DNA of 64,000 nt from Kitasatospora aureofaciens (GCF_019192735.1 NZ_JAHTKP010000043.1:1-64000), one strand, 5' to 3'. Numbered from the stretch's first letter, positions 18,958 through 28,456 are shown. Notes: a model not told the origin generated them from the sequence alone. Numbers and translations: made by a program.

Positions 18958-20355
18958 TCACTTCCTCCCGAGCAGCAGGCGGGCCTCGCCCACCGTGATG
19001 ACCGAACCGGTGATCAGCACCCCGGCGCCGCCGAGGTCGCCCCCCTCCTCGGCGAGGGTGACGGCGGCGGCGATGGCGTCGTCGAGCCGGGGCTCGACCT
19101 GGACGCGGTCCTCGCCGAAGATGTCGACGGCCAGCGCGGCCAGCGCGTCGACGTCCATCGCGCGGTGGGTGGAGTTCCGGGTGATGACGACCTCGGCGAG
19201 GATCGGCTCGAAGGCCTCCAGCACGCCGGCCACGTCCTTGTCCCCGGAGGTGCCGATCACGCCGACCAGCCGGGTGAAGCCGAAGGCCTCGCCGATCGCG
19301 GCGACGGTGGCCTGCGCGCCGTGCGGGTTGTGGGCGGCGTCCAGGATGATCGTGGGGCTGCGGCGAACGATCTCCAGGCGGCCCGGCGAGGAGACGCCGA
19401 AGAAGGCCTGACGGATCTTGTCCACGTCGAGCTGCCCGCCACGGGCGCCGCCGACGCCGAAGAAGGCCTCGACCGCGGCCAGCGCGAGCGCCGCGTTCTG
19501 CGCCTGGTACTCGCCGTGCAGCGGGATGAAGACGTCCTCGTACTCCTCGCCGCCGAGCCCGCGCAGCGTCACCAGCTGGCCGCCGACGGCGACCTCGCGG
19601 CGGATCACGCCGAACTCCATGCCCTCGCGGGCGACGGTGGCGTCCACCTCGACCGCGCGCCGCAGGATGGTCTGGGCGGCGTCCAGCTGCTGCTGGGCGA
19701 CGACGGCGACCGCGCCGGGCTTGATGATCCCGGACTTCTCGACCGCGATCTCGCCGGTCGTCTCGCCGAGCTTGTCGGTGTGGTCCAGCCCGATCGGGGT
19801 GATCACGGCGACGGCGGCGTCGATGACGTTGGTGGCGTCCCAGGAGCCGCCCATGCCGACCTCGACGACGGCGACGTCGACGGGGGCGTCGGCGAACGCG
19901 GCGTAGGCCATGCCGGTCAGCACCTCGAAGAAGGACATCGGCACCGGCTGCTGCGCGTCGACCATCTCCACGTAGGGCGCGATGTCGCGGTAGACCTCGA
20001 CGAAGCGCTCGGGGGTGATGGGGGCGCCGTCCAGGCTGATCCGCTCGGTGACGGTCTCCACGTGCGGGCTGGTGTAGCGGCCGGTGCGCAGCTCGAAGGC
20101 GTTGAGCAGCTGCTCGATCATCCGGGCGGTGGAGGTCTTGCCGTTGGTGCCGGTGATGTGGATGGACGGGAAGGACCGCTGGGGCTGGCCCAGGATGTCC
20201 ATCAGCGCCTCGATCCGGTCGAGCGAGGGCTCCAGCTTGTTCTCCGGCCAGCGCTTGGAGAGCTCCGTCTCGACGTCGCGCAGGGCGTCGCCGGTGCCGC
20301 CGTCGGCGGGGCGGAGGGTGTACGGGTTCGGGTCGGCCTTGTCGCTCACGACCAC
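18958..20355 (-). CDS. folC: Bifunctional folylpolyglutamate synthase/dihydrofolate synthase
   Basis: This 465-residue Mur-ligase-family protein has the P-loop ITGTNGKTSTARM at about residue 67 and the conserved GLDHTDKLG and DAAHNPHGA motifs of the central and C-terminal domains. It adds glutamate to dihydropteroate and folates. The start region reads MVVSDKADPNPYTL, from a GTG near 20355. DUF4233 and ndk follow in the same direction, and valS lies upstream with one hypothetical gene between. The upstream gap contains a long inverted repeat. Confidence 0.92.
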   Translation of the reverse strand: MVVSDKADPNPYTLRPADGGTGDALRDVETELSKRWPENKLEPSLDRIEALMDILGQPQRSFPSIHITGTNGKTSTARMIEQLLNAFELRTGRYTSPHVETVTERISLDGAPITPERFVEVYRDIAPYVEMVDAQQPVPMSFFEVLTGMAYAAFADAPVDVAVVEVGMGGSWDATNVIDAAVAVITPIGLDHTDKLGETTGEIAVEKSGIIKPGAVAVVAQQQLDAAQTILRRAVEVDATVAREGMEFGVIRREVAVGGQLVTLRGLGGEEYEDVFIPLHGEYQAQNAALALAAVEAFFGVGGARGGQLDVDKIRQAFFGVSSPGRLEIVRRSPTIILDAAHNPHGAQATVAAIGEAFGFTRLVGVIGTSGDKDVAGVLEAFEPILAEVVITRNSTHRAMDVDALAALAVDIFGEDRVQVEPRLDDAIAAAVTLAEEGGDLGGAGVLITGSVITVGEARLLLGRK

Positions 20356-20505
20356 AGTCTACGGAGCGTTGGCGGGTCGTCCTCACGGGGTGAGAACGAC
20401 CACTTTGCGCCATGTTTCCAGTTTTGCCCCCTTTATCATTGATCTAGCGAGCTCGAACCGCAACGAAGCATCGATTCGCACCTCCGAATGCCGTGCAGCC
20501 TTTGA

Positions 20506-20618
20506 TCAAGAGGAGTGTCGCCGGGCTGATCTCGCCGGCACCGGCCGCCCACATGCCCCCGGTCTTCGGGCGGACCGAGAGCGATGCGGGTCCACCCGCG
20601 GCGTGACACTCCTCTTGA
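20506..20618. ncRNA. Structured intergenic element with a 14-bp perfect terminal stem (candidate RNA)
   Basis: TCAAGAGGAGTGTC (20506-20519) is perfectly complementary to GACACTCCTCTTGA (20605-20618), closing an 85-nt interior. Further pairing is possible inside the stem (GCCG with CGGC after a small bulge) and in internal hairpins. A smaller hairpin, CCGACA/TGTCGG, lies just beyond at about 20663-20685. The element lies in the 420-bp gap between folC and the hypothetical gene at 20779 and contains no credible CDS. It may be a small RNA or a leader; the strand is undetermined. Confidence 0.4.
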
Positions 20619-20778
20619 CAGCCGGATTGGTCTACTCCACCTTGTGAGACAAGTCTCCTTTCCCGACAGGGACTTGAGTTGTCGGTAGCTCCCGCACGCA
20701 CACGCACACCATCGGCACACACCTGCACGCGATGCCGTGATGCAGTAACGCCACGCCGAGCCCGGGCCGGGGACCTCG

Positions 20779-21306
20779 TCAGACCCCCGCCCGAGCCTCC
20801 GGGACGTGAGCGGCAGTGCCGCCGTGCCGGCGGCGCAACTCGGTGGTGATCTCGGCCAGTTCGCCCTCGGGCAGGAACGGCAGCATCATCGCGACGCCCT
20901 GCAGCAGGCCCCCCACCAGGAAGGTGGTGTCGGCCGTCGAGGCGACCAGCTCACGGACCTCGGCCACGTCACCGACGGCCACCGCCTCGATCAGCCGGGC
21001 GGCGTCCGCGGTCTCCTCGTCCACCGCGACGGCGCCGGTGTCGGCCGGCGCCCGCCGGGCCATCGCCCGCAGCACCTTGTCGCCGACCTCGGGGGCGTAG
21101 GCCTTGCGGACCGCCTCCGCGGCGATCCAGGCGAGCAGGGTGGTCACCTCGCGCTCGACGTGCTCCGCGAACAGCAGGTCCAGCTCGTGATCGAAGGCGA
21201 GCTGGTTCCCGTGCCGGAACGCGAGCAGCAGCGTCGCCGCCCTGGCCTTGGCCTCCTCGACCGCCGCGGGGGAAAGTTCGTCAACCAACTCCTCGGTCAC
21301 CACCAC
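20779..21306 (-). CDS. Hypothetical protein between valS and folC
   Basis: This 175-residue acidic, mostly helical protein starts MVVTEELVDELSPAAVEEA. There is no signal peptide, membrane segment or recognisable catalytic motif. The C-terminal half (FLPEGELAEITTELRRRHG) ends in a short disordered tail. It has the same orientation as valS and folC, with gaps on both sides, so it is probably a separate unit or a weakly coupled member. I do not recognise the family. Confidence 0.6.
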   Translation of the reverse strand: MVVTEELVDELSPAAVEEAKARAATLLLAFRHGNQLAFDHELDLLFAEHVEREVTTLLAWIAAEAVRKAYAPEVGDKVLRAMARRAPADTGAVAVDEETADAARLIEAVAVGDVAEVRELVASTADTTFLVGGLLQGVAMMLPFLPEGELAEITTELRRRHGGTAAHVPEARAGV

Positions 21307-21531
21307 GCCATGCCCTCCCGTCCGTCGGCTCAGCAGAACGCCCAGCAGAAACGCTCTGCGAAAACTCCGTCACACCGTACACATCCCACCTGCAAACTTC
21401 CGCGAACCCGCGCGGGCAAGACCGGAATGAATTCGGGCGGAATAGGACCTCACCCGGTCCAGGATGAATATTCGCCGGAAGGGAGCAATGGTGCTGGGCT
21501 ATTGGGCGTAGCGAAACCACCGGAAATGACG

Positions 21532-21570
21532 GAGGGGCCGCACCCCGCTCCCGGCGGAATGCGGCCCCTC
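21532..21570. terminator. Hairpin terminator of valS
   Basis: GAGGGGCCGCA and TGCGGCCCCTC form a perfect 11-bp stem with a 17-nt loop, 20 bp after the valS stop codon. Confidence 0.75.
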
Positions 21571-21589
21571 GGGGCTACGGACGGGCGGC

Positions 21590-24229
21590 TCAGCCCTGCG
21601 GCAGCGCCGCGATCTGGGCGGTGATCCGGGCGATGTCGGCCTCGGCGGCGTCCTGGCGGGTCCGGATCTTGGCGACCACGTCGTCCGGCGCCTTGGCGAG
21701 GAACGCCTCGTTGCCGAGCTTGGCGGTGGTCTGCGCCTTCTCCTTCTCGGCGGCCGCGAGGTCCTTGGCGAGGCGCTTGCGCTCCGCCGCGACGTCGATG
21801 GTGCCGGAGAGGTCCAGCGACACAGTGGCGCCGGCGACCGGGAGCGAGGCGGTGGCCGCGAAGCCCTCCTCGGGGACGGTCAGCCGCAGCAGCGAGCGGA
21901 TCGCGTCCTCGTGGACCACCAGCACGGTGCCGTCCAGCTCCAGCTTCGCCGGGACGCGCTGGCCCGGCTTCAGGCCCTGGTCCGAGCGGAACCGGCGGAC
22001 CTCGGTGACCACCTGCTGGAGCGTGGCGATCTCGGCCTCGGCCTCGGCGTCGCGGTAGCCGCTGTCCTTCGGCCAGTCGGCGATGACCAGCGACTCGGCA
22101 CCGGTCAGCGTCGTCCACAGGGTGTCGGTGACGAACGGCACGATCGGGTGCAGCAGCCGCAGCGTGACGTCCAGGATCTCGCCGAGCACCCGGCGCACGG
22201 CGTCGGCCTGCGGACCGCCCTTTGCCAGGGTGGTCTTGGAGAGCTCGACGTACCAGTCGAAGACCTCGTCCCACGCGAAGTGGTACAGCGCCTCGGAGAG
22301 CTTGGAGAACTGGTAGTCCTCGTACAGCCCGTCCACCTCGGCGACCGTGCTGTTGAGGCGCGACAGGATCCAGCGGTCGGTCGCGGTCAGCTCCTCCGGC
22401 GCGGGCAGCGGGCCCTCGACGGTGGCGCCGTTCATCAGCGCGAAGCGGGTGGCGTTCCAGATCTTGTTGGCGAAGTTCCGGGCCGCCTGGACCCAGTCCT
22501 CGCCGATCGGCACGTCGACGCCCGGGTTGGCACCGCGCGCCAGCGTGAAGCGCAGCGCGTCGGAGCCGTACTTGTCCATCCAGTCCAGCGGGTTGACCAC
22601 GTTGCCGAAGGACTTCGACATCTTCTTGCCGTTCTGGTCACGGACCATGCCGTGCAGCGCGATGGTGTGGAACGGCGGGGTGCCGTCCATCGCGTAGAGG
22701 CCGAACATCATCATCCGGGCGACCCAGAAGAACAGGATGTCGTAGCCGGTGACCAGGACGGAGTTCGGGTAGAACTTCGCCAGGCTCTCGGTCTGCTCCG
22801 GCCAGCCGAGCGTGGAGAACGGCCACAGGCCGGAGGAGAACCAGGTGTCCAGGACGTCGGTGTCCTGGTGCCAGCCCTCGCCGGCGGGCGGCTGCTCGTC
22901 CGGTCCGACGCAGACGACCTCGCCGTTCGGGCCGTACCAGACCGGGATGCGGTGGCCCCACCACAGCTGGCGCGAGATGCACCAGTCGTGCAGGTTGTCG
23001 ACCCAGTCGAAGTAGCGCTTCTCCATCTCCTGCGGGTGGATCTTCACCCGGCCGTCGCGGACCGCGTCACCGGCGGCCTGCGCGAGCGGGCCGACCTTGA
23101 CCCACCACTGCATGGACAGCCGCGGCTCGATGGTGGTCTTGCAGCGCGAGCAGTGGCCGACCGAGTGGACGTACGGGCGCTTCTCGGCGACGATCCGGCC
23201 GTCGGCGCGCAGCGCGGCGACGATCGCCGAGCGGGCCTCCAGGCGGTCCAGGCCGAGGAACGGGCCGTGCGCGGTGATGACGGCGTGCTCGTCCATGACG
23301 GTGATGGCCGGCAGGTTGTGCCGCTGGCCGATCTCGAAGTCGTTCGGGTCGTGCGCGGGCGTCACCTTGACGGCGCCGGTGCCGAACTCCGGGTCGACGT
23401 GCGCGTCGGCGACGACCGGGATGCGGCGGCCGGTGAGCGGCAGCTCGATCTCGGTGCCGACCAGGTGCTTGTAGCGCTCGTCCTCCGGGTGGACGGCCAC
23501 CGCGGTGTCACCGAGCATCGTCTCGGCGCGGGTGGTCGCGACGACGATCGAGTTCTCGCCCTCGCCGTAGCGGATCGAGACCAGCTCGCCGTCGTCGTCC
23601 TGGTACTCCACCTCGATGTCCGAGATGGCGGTCAGGCAGCGCGGGCACCAGTTGATGATGCGCTCGGCCCGGTAGATCAGCTCGTCGTCGAAGAGCTTCT
23701 TGAAGATGGTCTGGACGGCCTGGGACAGGCCCTCGTCCATGGTGAAGCGCTCGCGGGACCAGTCGACGCCGTCGCCGAGGCGGCGCATCTGACCGGAGAT
23801 CTGGCCGCCGGACTCCGCCTTCCACTTCCAGACGCGCTCGACGAAGGCCTCGCGGCCCAGGTCGTGGCGGGACTTGCCCTCCTTGGCGAGCTCGCGCTCG
23901 ACCACGTTCTGGGTGGCGATGCCGGCGTGGTCCATGCCCGGCTGCCACAGCGCCTCGTAGCCCTGCATCCGCTTGCGGCGGACCAGCGCGTCGATCAGCG
24001 TGTGCTCGAAGGCGTGGCCCAGGTGCAGGCTGCCGGTGACGTTCGGCGGGGGGATGACGATGGTGAACGGGGGCTTGTCGCTCTTGGCGTCCGCGGTGAA
24101 GTAGCCACGCTCCACCCAGCGCTCGTACAGCTCGCCCTCTACGTCCGCGGGGGTGTAGGTCGTCGGGAGGGTTGCCGCATCGTCCCCGGGGGTGGTGCTC
24201 ACGGGGCGCTGGTTCGTCGTGTCGGTCAC
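21590..24229 (-). CDS. valS: Valyl-tRNA synthetase
   Basis: This 879-residue class Ia synthetase has the HIGH-type motif in NVTGSLHLGHAF near residue 65, the KMSKS motif (GKKMSKSFGNVV) at about residue 535, an editing domain between them and a C-terminal coiled-coil arm (AAERKRLAKDLAAAEKEKAQ). It charges tRNA-Val. The start is the ATG or near-cognate at 24229 giving MTDTTNQRPVST. No T-box-like leader is apparent in the 190-bp gap to the divergent gene at 24423. Confidence 0.95.
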   Translation of the reverse strand: MTDTTNQRPVSTTPGDDAATLPTTYTPADVEGELYERWVERGYFTADAKSDKPPFTIVIPPPNVTGSLHLGHAFEHTLIDALVRRKRMQGYEALWQPGMDHAGIATQNVVERELAKEGKSRHDLGREAFVERVWKWKAESGGQISGQMRRLGDGVDWSRERFTMDEGLSQAVQTIFKKLFDDELIYRAERIINWCPRCLTAISDIEVEYQDDDGELVSIRYGEGENSIVVATTRAETMLGDTAVAVHPEDERYKHLVGTEIELPLTGRRIPVVADAHVDPEFGTGAVKVTPAHDPNDFEIGQRHNLPAITVMDEHAVITAHGPFLGLDRLEARSAIVAALRADGRIVAEKRPYVHSVGHCSRCKTTIEPRLSMQWWVKVGPLAQAAGDAVRDGRVKIHPQEMEKRYFDWVDNLHDWCISRQLWWGHRIPVWYGPNGEVVCVGPDEQPPAGEGWHQDTDVLDTWFSSGLWPFSTLGWPEQTESLAKFYPNSVLVTGYDILFFWVARMMMFGLYAMDGTPPFHTIALHGMVRDQNGKKMSKSFGNVVNPLDWMDKYGSDALRFTLARGANPGVDVPIGEDWVQAARNFANKIWNATRFALMNGATVEGPLPAPEELTATDRWILSRLNSTVAEVDGLYEDYQFSKLSEALYHFAWDEVFDWYVELSKTTLAKGGPQADAVRRVLGEILDVTLRLLHPIVPFVTDTLWTTLTGAESLVIADWPKDSGYRDAEAEAEIATLQQVVTEVRRFRSDQGLKPGQRVPAKLELDGTVLVVHEDAIRSLLRLTVPEEGFAATASLPVAGATVSLDLSGTIDVAAERKRLAKDLAAAEKEKAQTTAKLGNEAFLAKAPDDVVAKIRTRQDAAEADIARITAQIAALPQG

Positions 24230-24422
24230 GACGCACAGTTTACGTAACCGGGGGCGTGGGTTACGAACCGCTTTCGGTCCGCGGACTCCGTGTGCCCGGC
24301 CGGGTCCGGCGTGGGCGGCGTGCGATACCGTGCCCGGGCACTCGTCCGGTTTTCCGGGCAGTAACGGGACAACGGGACAACAACCAGACAGGCCGCAAGG
24401 TGCGGCGGGGGAGCACAGACAG

Positions 24423-25253
24423 ATGTACGGCCAGAACCAGCAGTATCCGCAGGGACAGCCGCAGCCTTACGGGGGACAGCCCCCGTACGGCCAGCCGCAG
24501 CCGCAGCCGCAGCCGCAGTACGGCGCGCCGCAGCCCCAGTACGGCTACCCGCCGCAGGGGCAGCCCCAGTACGGCGCGCCCCAACAGCCCTACGGCGTGC
24601 CGCCGCAGGCCCCGTACGGGCAGCCCGGGTACCCGGCGCCGCCGAAGAAAAGCAAGGCCGGCCTGGTGGTCGGTCTGGTGATCGGCGCGCTGGTGCTGGG
24701 TGGCGGCGGCTTCGCCGCCTACAAGTTCATCGGCGGCGGCAGCGACGCGGGCGGCAAGTACAAGATCGCCGCCCCGCAGAGCCTCCCGGACGGGTACGTC
24801 AAGAAGACGGCCGAGGAGAAGCCCGCCGACACCAGCAAGCCCGAGGCCGCCAAGCTCGGCACGGACCTCAACGTCCTGGTGGCCAGCTACACCAAGGCCC
24901 CCGACCCGCTCGACGGCATCTCGGTGATCGGCGTCTACGGGACGCTCAACGACCCGAACCAGATCATCGAGGACTCGAAGAAGGACGGCGGCGGCGCGAC
25001 CTGGTCCACGCCGATGACCGAGTTCCCGGCGCAGGACAGCCACGCCTCCTCCGGAAAGCTGGAGTGCGGCGTGTACAGCATCCTCGGCGGCAAGAGCCAG
25101 ACCACGGTCTGTGTCTGGGCGGACAAGTCCACCACCGGCCGCATCACGTTCTCGCACCCCAGCCTGACCGGCGCGGCGCCGACCCCGCTCACCCCGGCCC
25201 AGGCCGCCGACAAGGCCCGGGCCATCCGCGACGCGATGAAGGTTGCCAAGTAG
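24423..25253 (+). CDS. Proline/glutamine/tyrosine-rich single-pass membrane protein
   Basis: This 276-residue protein has a low-complexity cytoplasmic N terminus of QPQYG-type repeats (residues about 1-75), one transmembrane helix (GLVVGLVIGALVLGGGGFAAY) and an extracytoplasmic domain of about 170 residues with two cysteines (CGVYS, CVWAD). ATG 24423 follows GGGGGAGC. The longer open frame upstream overlaps the divergent valS promoter and is not coding-like. It is related in layout and in the extracytoplasmic domain to the next gene. Function unknown; Pro/Gln/Tyr-rich tails often mediate protein-protein contacts. Confidence 0.7.
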   Translation: MYGQNQQYPQGQPQPYGGQPPYGQPQPQPQPQYGAPQPQYGYPPQGQPQYGAPQQPYGVPPQAPYGQPGYPAPPKKSKAGLVVGLVIGALVLGGGGFAAYKFIGGGSDAGGKYKIAAPQSLPDGYVKKTAEEKPADTSKPEAAKLGTDLNVLVASYTKAPDPLDGISVIGVYGTLNDPNQIIEDSKKDGGGATWSTPMTEFPAQDSHASSGKLECGVYSILGGKSQTTVCVWADKSTTGRITFSHPSLTGAAPTPLTPAQAADKARAIRDAMKVAK

Positions 25254-25274
25254 CCTCGGGCGCCGTTGCTCACC

Positions 25275-25298
25275 GCCGCCCCGGGTTTCCGGGGCGGC
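25275..25298. terminator. Hairpin between two paralogous membrane protein genes
   Basis: GCCGCCCCGG and CCGGGGCGGC form a 10-bp perfect stem with a GTTT loop, 21 bp after the first gene and 30 bp before the next. It may attenuate read-through. Confidence 0.6.
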
Positions 25299-25328
25299 GC
25301 CGCTCTCCCATCCCAAGAAAGGGCCCTC

Positions 25329-26129
25329 GTGACCGAGCAGAGCCCCCACGGCGCCCCGCCGCCGCCCGCCGGCCAGCCGTACGGCGCGGCACCCGTGCCG
25401 CCGCAGACCCCGCCCCCCGGCTACCCCGCGCCCGCTCAGGCCCCCGGCTACCCGGCGCCCGACCAGGCCGGCTACCCCGGGTACGACCAGGCCGGCGGCT
25501 ACCCCGCGTACGGCATGTACGCCCCGCCTCCGCCGCCGCGCAAGTCGCACAAGACGCTGTGGATCGTGCTCGGCGTCGTCTTCGGCGTGCTGGTCCTGGG
25601 CGGCGGCGCGCTCGCGTACTTCGTCTTCGACCTAACCAGCAACGCGGGCACCCAGAAGATCGTGATGCCGGCCACGTTCAAGGACCTGAAGAAGAACGAC
25701 GACCCCGCGACCACCCAGAAGATAGAGGACGAGCTCACCGCGGAGATCGGCAAGGGCGACGGCAACTGGAAGCCCACCGGCGTGGCCGGGGTCTACCAGG
25801 ACGCGCAGTCGGAGCCGCAGCTGGTCGCGGTGGGCGTCTACGGCAAGGTGCTGCTGCCGAAGCAGGAGCTGGACCAGATGTTCACCGGCTTCACCTCCAG
25901 CGGCCCGAAGCTCGACAGCCGGCACGCGGTGGACGCCGGTCCCAAGGGCGGCACGATGGAGTGCGCCAACGCCACCGACAGCGACACCAAGATGGGCATC
26001 TGCGCCTGGGCCGACAACAGCAGCGTCGTCATGGTGCTGAAGGTCGCCACCGACGACACCCCGCCGGACCTGGACAAGCTCGCCGCCGACGCCCGCGACC
26101 TGCGCGCGGTCGCCGAGGTGGCCAAGTAA
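25329..26129 (+). CDS. Proline-rich single-pass membrane protein, paralogue of the preceding gene
   Basis: This 266-residue protein has a Pro/Gly/Tyr/Ala-rich N terminus (GYPAP-type repeats to residue about 70), one transmembrane helix (TLWIVLGVVFGVLVLGGGAL) and an extracytoplasmic domain with a pair of cysteines (MECANAT, GICAWAD). It shares layout, the CxWAD motif and the closing VAK with the upstream gene, so the pair probably arose by duplication. GTG 25329 is preceded by AAGAAAGGG. Function unknown. Confidence 0.7.
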   Translation: MTEQSPHGAPPPPAGQPYGAAPVPPQTPPPGYPAPAQAPGYPAPDQAGYPGYDQAGGYPAYGMYAPPPPPRKSHKTLWIVLGVVFGVLVLGGGALAYFVFDLTSNAGTQKIVMPATFKDLKKNDDPATTQKIEDELTAEIGKGDGNWKPTGVAGVYQDAQSEPQLVAVGVYGKVLLPKQELDQMFTGFTSSGPKLDSRHAVDAGPKGGTMECANATDSDTKMGICAWADNSSVVMVLKVATDDTPPDLDKLAADARDLRAVAEVAK

Positions 26130-26135
26130 CGGTCA

Positions 26136-26189
26136 GTCGTACGAGAAGGGGCCCCGCACCGGTCGGTGCGGGGCCCCTTCTCGTACGAC
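26136..26189. terminator. Long bidirectional terminator between 25329 gene and clpX
   Basis: A perfect 25-bp inverted repeat (26136-26160 with 26165-26189) surrounds the 4-nt loop GGTC, placed 6 bp after one stop and 9 bp before the other in a convergent gap. It is one of the strongest terminators in the window. Confidence 0.9.
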
Positions 26190-26198
26190 GATCGCGGG

Positions 26199-27488
26199 TC
26201 AGGCGCTCTTCTCGCGCCGCTCGCGCTTGATCATGTCGCGCGGGACGAGGGTCGGGATCGCGTGCTTGGAGACCACGTCCCCGGTGACCACCACGCGGGC
26301 GACGTCCTGGCGCGAGGGGACCTCGTACATCACGGACATCAGCACCTCCTCCATGATGGCCCGCAGACCGCGCGCGCCGGTGCCGCGCAGGATCGCCTGG
26401 TCGGCGATCGCCTCCAGCGCGTCCCGGGAGAACTCCAGCTCCACCCCGTCCAGTTCGAAGAGCTTGCGGTACTGCTTGACCAGCGCGTTCTTCGGCTCGG
26501 TGAGGATCTGCAGGAGCGCCTCGCGGTCCAGGTTGTGCACGCTGGTGATCACCGGCAGCCGGCCGATGAACTCCGGGATCATGCCGAACTTCACCAGGTC
26601 CTCGGGCATCACCTGGCGGAAGTGGTCGCTGGCGTCCGACTCCCGCTTGGAGCGGATGTTGGCGCCGAAGCCGATGCCCTTGGCACCCGCGCGGCCCTCG
26701 ATGATCCGCTCCAGGCCGGCGAACGCGCCGCCGACGATGAACAGCACGTTGGTGGTGTCGATCTGGATGAACTCCTGGTGCGGGTGCTTGCGCCCGCCCT
26801 GCGGCGGCACCGAGGCGGTGGTGCCCTCCAGGATCTTCAGCAGCGCCTGCTGCACGCCCTCGCCGGAGACGTCACGGGTGATCGACGGGTTCTCGCTCTT
26901 GCGCGCGACCTTGTCGATCTCGTCGATGTAGATGATCCCGGTCTCGGCCTTCTTGACGTCGTAGTCGGCCGCCTGGATCAGCTTGAGCAGGATGTTCTCG
27001 ACGTCCTCGCCGACGTACCCGGCCTCGGTCAGCGCGGTGGCGTCCGCGATCGCGAACGGCACGTTGAGCATCCGGGCCAGGGTCTGCGCGAGGAGCGTCT
27101 TGCCGGAGCCGGTGGGGCCCAGCAGCAGGATGTTCGACTTGGCCAGCTCGATGGCGTCCTCGCGGCCGTTGCCGCCGCTGCGGCCCGCCTCGCCGGCCTG
27201 AACGCGCTTGTAGTGGTTGTAGACGGCTACCGACAGCGCCTTCTTGGCGAGGTCCTGGCCGACCACGTACTGGTCCAGGAACTCGTAGATCTCGCGCGGC
27301 TTCGGGAGCTCCTCGAAGCGCACCTCGGAGGTCTCGGCGAGTTCCTCCTCGATGATCTCGTTGCACAGGTCGATGCACTCGTCGCAGATGTACACGCCTG
27401 GGCCGGCGATCAGCTTCTTCACCTGCTTCTGCGACTTGCCGCAGAACGAGCACTTGAGCAGGTCGCCACCGTCTCCGATGCGTGCCAC
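26199..27488 (-). CDS. clpX: ATP-dependent Clp protease ATP-binding subunit ClpX
   Basis: This 429-residue AAA+ unfoldase has an N-terminal zinc finger (CSFCGK and CDECIDLC), Walker A GPTGSGKT, Walker B with IYIDEIDK, and the IGF-type ClpP-docking loop (GIGFGANI). It unfolds substrates and feeds them to ClpP1P2. The gene lies 249 bp after clpP2 with a strong hairpin between, so it is probably transcribed separately. The start is at 27488 (MARIGDGGDLLKC). Confidence 0.96.
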   Translation of the reverse strand: MARIGDGGDLLKCSFCGKSQKQVKKLIAGPGVYICDECIDLCNEIIEEELAETSEVRFEELPKPREIYEFLDQYVVGQDLAKKALSVAVYNHYKRVQAGEAGRSGGNGREDAIELAKSNILLLGPTGSGKTLLAQTLARMLNVPFAIADATALTEAGYVGEDVENILLKLIQAADYDVKKAETGIIYIDEIDKVARKSENPSITRDVSGEGVQQALLKILEGTTASVPPQGGRKHPHQEFIQIDTTNVLFIVGGAFAGLERIIEGRAGAKGIGFGANIRSKRESDASDHFRQVMPEDLVKFGMIPEFIGRLPVITSVHNLDREALLQILTEPKNALVKQYRKLFELDGVELEFSRDALEAIADQAILRGTGARGLRAIMEEVLMSVMYEVPSRQDVARVVVTGDVVSKHAIPTLVPRDMIKRERREKSA

Positions 27489-27685
27489 GAGGTGCTTCCC
27501 CTTCGCCAGGGGCCCCGCAGGGGTTCCGGGGCCTGGTGCTGTGGACCGTCAACGCCGACGGCGATCGGTCTCGCTATCCGACGGTACTCTGCCGGGCCCC
27601 TGATTCCGTCCTCTTCGCCGGGTCTGCCCTACGCCCTGGGCGAATTGATACCGAACAGATGCCGTCGCGGAGGCCGCCGACGGGT

Positions 27686-27725
27686 CCGGGGCGGGGCGCG
27701 CAACGGCGTGCGCGCCCCGCCCCGG
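27686..27725. terminator. Hairpin terminator of the clpP1-clpP2 operon
   Basis: CCGGGGCGGGGCGCGC and GCGCGCCCCGCCCCGG form a perfect 16-bp stem with an 8-nt loop, 12 bp beyond the clpP2 stop codon. Confidence 0.85.
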
Positions 27726-27737
27726 AAGCTGCCGACC

Positions 27738-28400
27738 TCAGGAGGTCAGCGAGGTCTTGCGGGTGGAGATGATCTGGTCGATCAGGCCGTACTCGGCGGC
27801 CTCCTCGGCGGTCAGGATCTTGTCGCGCTCGATGTCCTCCCGCACCTGCTCCACCGACTTGTTGGAGTGCTTGGAGAGCATCTCCTCCAGCTGCTCGCGC
27901 ATCCGGAAGATCTCCTTGGCCTGGATCTCCAGGTCGGACACCTGACCGCGGCCGGTCTCGGTGTACGGCTGGTGGATCAGGATACGGGCGTTCGGCAGCG
28001 CCATCCGCTTGCCGGGGGTACCGGCCGCGAGCAGCACGGCCGCGGCGGAGGCCGCCTGGCCCATGCAGACCGTGGTGATGTCCGGCTTCACGTACTGCAT
28101 GGTGTCGTAGATGGCCGTCAGGGCCGTGAACGAGCCGCCGGGCGAGTTGATGTACATCTGGATCTCGCGGTCCGGGTCCATCGACTCCAGGCACAGCAGC
28201 TGCGCCATGATGTCGTTGGCCGAGACGTCGTCCACCTGGGAGCCGAGGAAGATGATGCGCTCCTCGAACAGCTTGGCGTACGGGTCGTACTCGCGGATGC
28301 CCTGCGTGGTGCGCTCGACGAAGCGCGGGACGATGTAGCGGCCCTCGGCGCGCATGTCCTCGACGCGGGCCTGGGCGGCCGACAGGCTGGGGATGTTCAT
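27738..28400 (-). CDS. clpP2: ATP-dependent Clp protease proteolytic subunit 2
   Basis: This 220-residue serine peptidase has Ser118 in GQAASAAA and His143 in LIHQPY. The N-terminal stretch of about 35 residues is longer than in single-ClpP bacteria, as is typical for the second subunit of the actinobacterial ClpP1P2 complex. It lies 56 bp after clpP1 on the same strand and forms a two-gene operon with it. Confidence 0.95.
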   Translation of the reverse strand: MNIPSLSAAQARVEDMRAEGRYIVPRFVERTTQGIREYDPYAKLFEERIIFLGSQVDDVSANDIMAQLLCLESMDPDREIQMYINSPGGSFTALTAIYDTMQYVKPDITTVCMGQAASAAAVLLAAGTPGKRMALPNARILIHQPYTETGRGQVSDLEIQAKEIFRMREQLEEMLSKHSNKSVEQVREDIERDKILTAEEAAEYGLIDQIISTRKTSLTS

Positions 28401-28456
28401 GGGGGTTCTTGTCCTCCGGGGCGTTGGGGCTGTGGTCTCGTGGGCCGGGCCGAGGC

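Noticed and set aside
24230..24422. T-box riboswitch upstream of valS.
   Set aside because: No T-box consensus or extended leader is visible in the short divergent gap; actinobacterial T-boxes mostly control ileS.
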